Shown: positions 63,676-64,000 of the stretch, one piece after another
Position numbering within the stretch: position 1 is the stretch's first letter
How the letters are laid out: each line of letters starts with the position of its first letter
Source: Notospermus geniculatus
Taxonomy: Eukaryota > Nemertea > Pilidiophora > Heteronemertea > Lineidae
Direction of reading: 5' to 3'
Assembly: GCA_002633025.1 (NCBI GenBank)
Contig: NMRB01001339.1
Coordinates: 4,649 to 68,648 of the forward strand
Length of the DNA: 64,000 nucleotides
Program-made: the position numbers and the translations under genes
The notes under the pieces: generated by a model
Told to the model about the DNA's origin: nothing
Seen by the model: the letters and a program-made list of their open reading frames with translations, nothing else
Database searches by the model: none

Positions 63676-64000
63676 ACTCTCCGTTCCTGTTCCGATTGGC
63701 GTGAGGTTTATCAACGATAGCTCCGCAACGGCTGGGCCGATTTTGATGAAACATACGTCAATCGACTTGTCTTTCTTGGCGGTACAGCCATCATCACTGT
63801 CATTTTCCCGAAAAACGTGATAGAAAAAATTCTTTCACAAATCACAGTTCGTATTTACGGCCGAAATGGCGGCCTTTTTGAAATGACGCAATGCATCGTG
63901 CACGTGTAAACTGCACTGAACAGCATAGCGAAATGAAATGGGTTTTGAGAAAGGGATCCGTTATGGAGGCCTTACGCGAAAAATGAAGATAGCAGAAAGA
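63676..64000. mobile_element. GGCGCGAGG-type element, copy 4 (cut by window end)
   Basis: Left end CTCTCCGTTCCTGTTCC after TA. The interior matches copy 2; the right end is outside the window. Confidence 0.9.

Overview
This is eukaryotic DNA, most likely from a marine invertebrate (a deuterostome such as a lancelet, sea urchin or hemichordate, or possibly a mollusc). Evidence: no long uninterrupted genes, candidate exons bounded by GT/AG sites, tRNA-derived SINEs, many TACATG tracts, and a very high density of short inverted-repeat elements (MITEs and foldbacks). The species cannot be fixed from the sequence. Single N bases sit next to or near G runs and look like assembly artefacts.

Genes. 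No family was recognised by name. Six loci have gene structure supported by more than an open frame: (1) a two-exon minus-strand gene for a small secreted protein with twelve cysteines (1969-3725); (2) a plus-strand terminal exon with AATAAA 30 bp after its stop (10706-10927); (3) a compact divergent promoter with a start codon on each side (13063-13338); (4) a two-exon minus-strand gene for an 81-residue protein with AATAAA after the stop (19709-21734); (5) a phase-consistent chain of minus-strand exons (24636-26548); (6) a phase-consistent pair of minus-strand exons (58945-59377). Other candidate exons are weaker. In this base composition, open frames of 60-100 codons occur on both strands by chance, so an open frame alone was not treated as evidence.

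Repeats, left to right. 0.8-4.6 kb: telomere-like satellite, a tRNA-like head, a 0.6 kb foldback, a GC-rich double MITE, a CCGCGG palindrome ladder and three abutting MITEs. 4.9-7.6 kb: a repeated unit, a 0.66 kb tandem duplication and GTCC/GGAC-rich repeats. 7.9-12.5 kb: a nest of MITEs joined end to end around a 1.17 kb palindrome. 13.4-21.2 kb: TA-flanked MITE families with unrelated interiors but a common end. 22-29 kb: foldbacks between the exons of locus 5, then a head-to-head MITE pair. 29-35 kb: tRNA-like repeats, a complete SINE and more MITEs. 35-44 kb: large inverted repeats, duplicated ORF-bearing segments and nested MITEs. 44-64 kb: four copies of a 0.43 kb TA-flanked element, mariner-like TIR elements, a 427 bp tandem repeat and a SINE split by two MITEs.

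Several nested insertions have an uninterrupted copy elsewhere in the window that shows the empty site. The order of events can therefore be read, and TA target duplications can be assigned directly.
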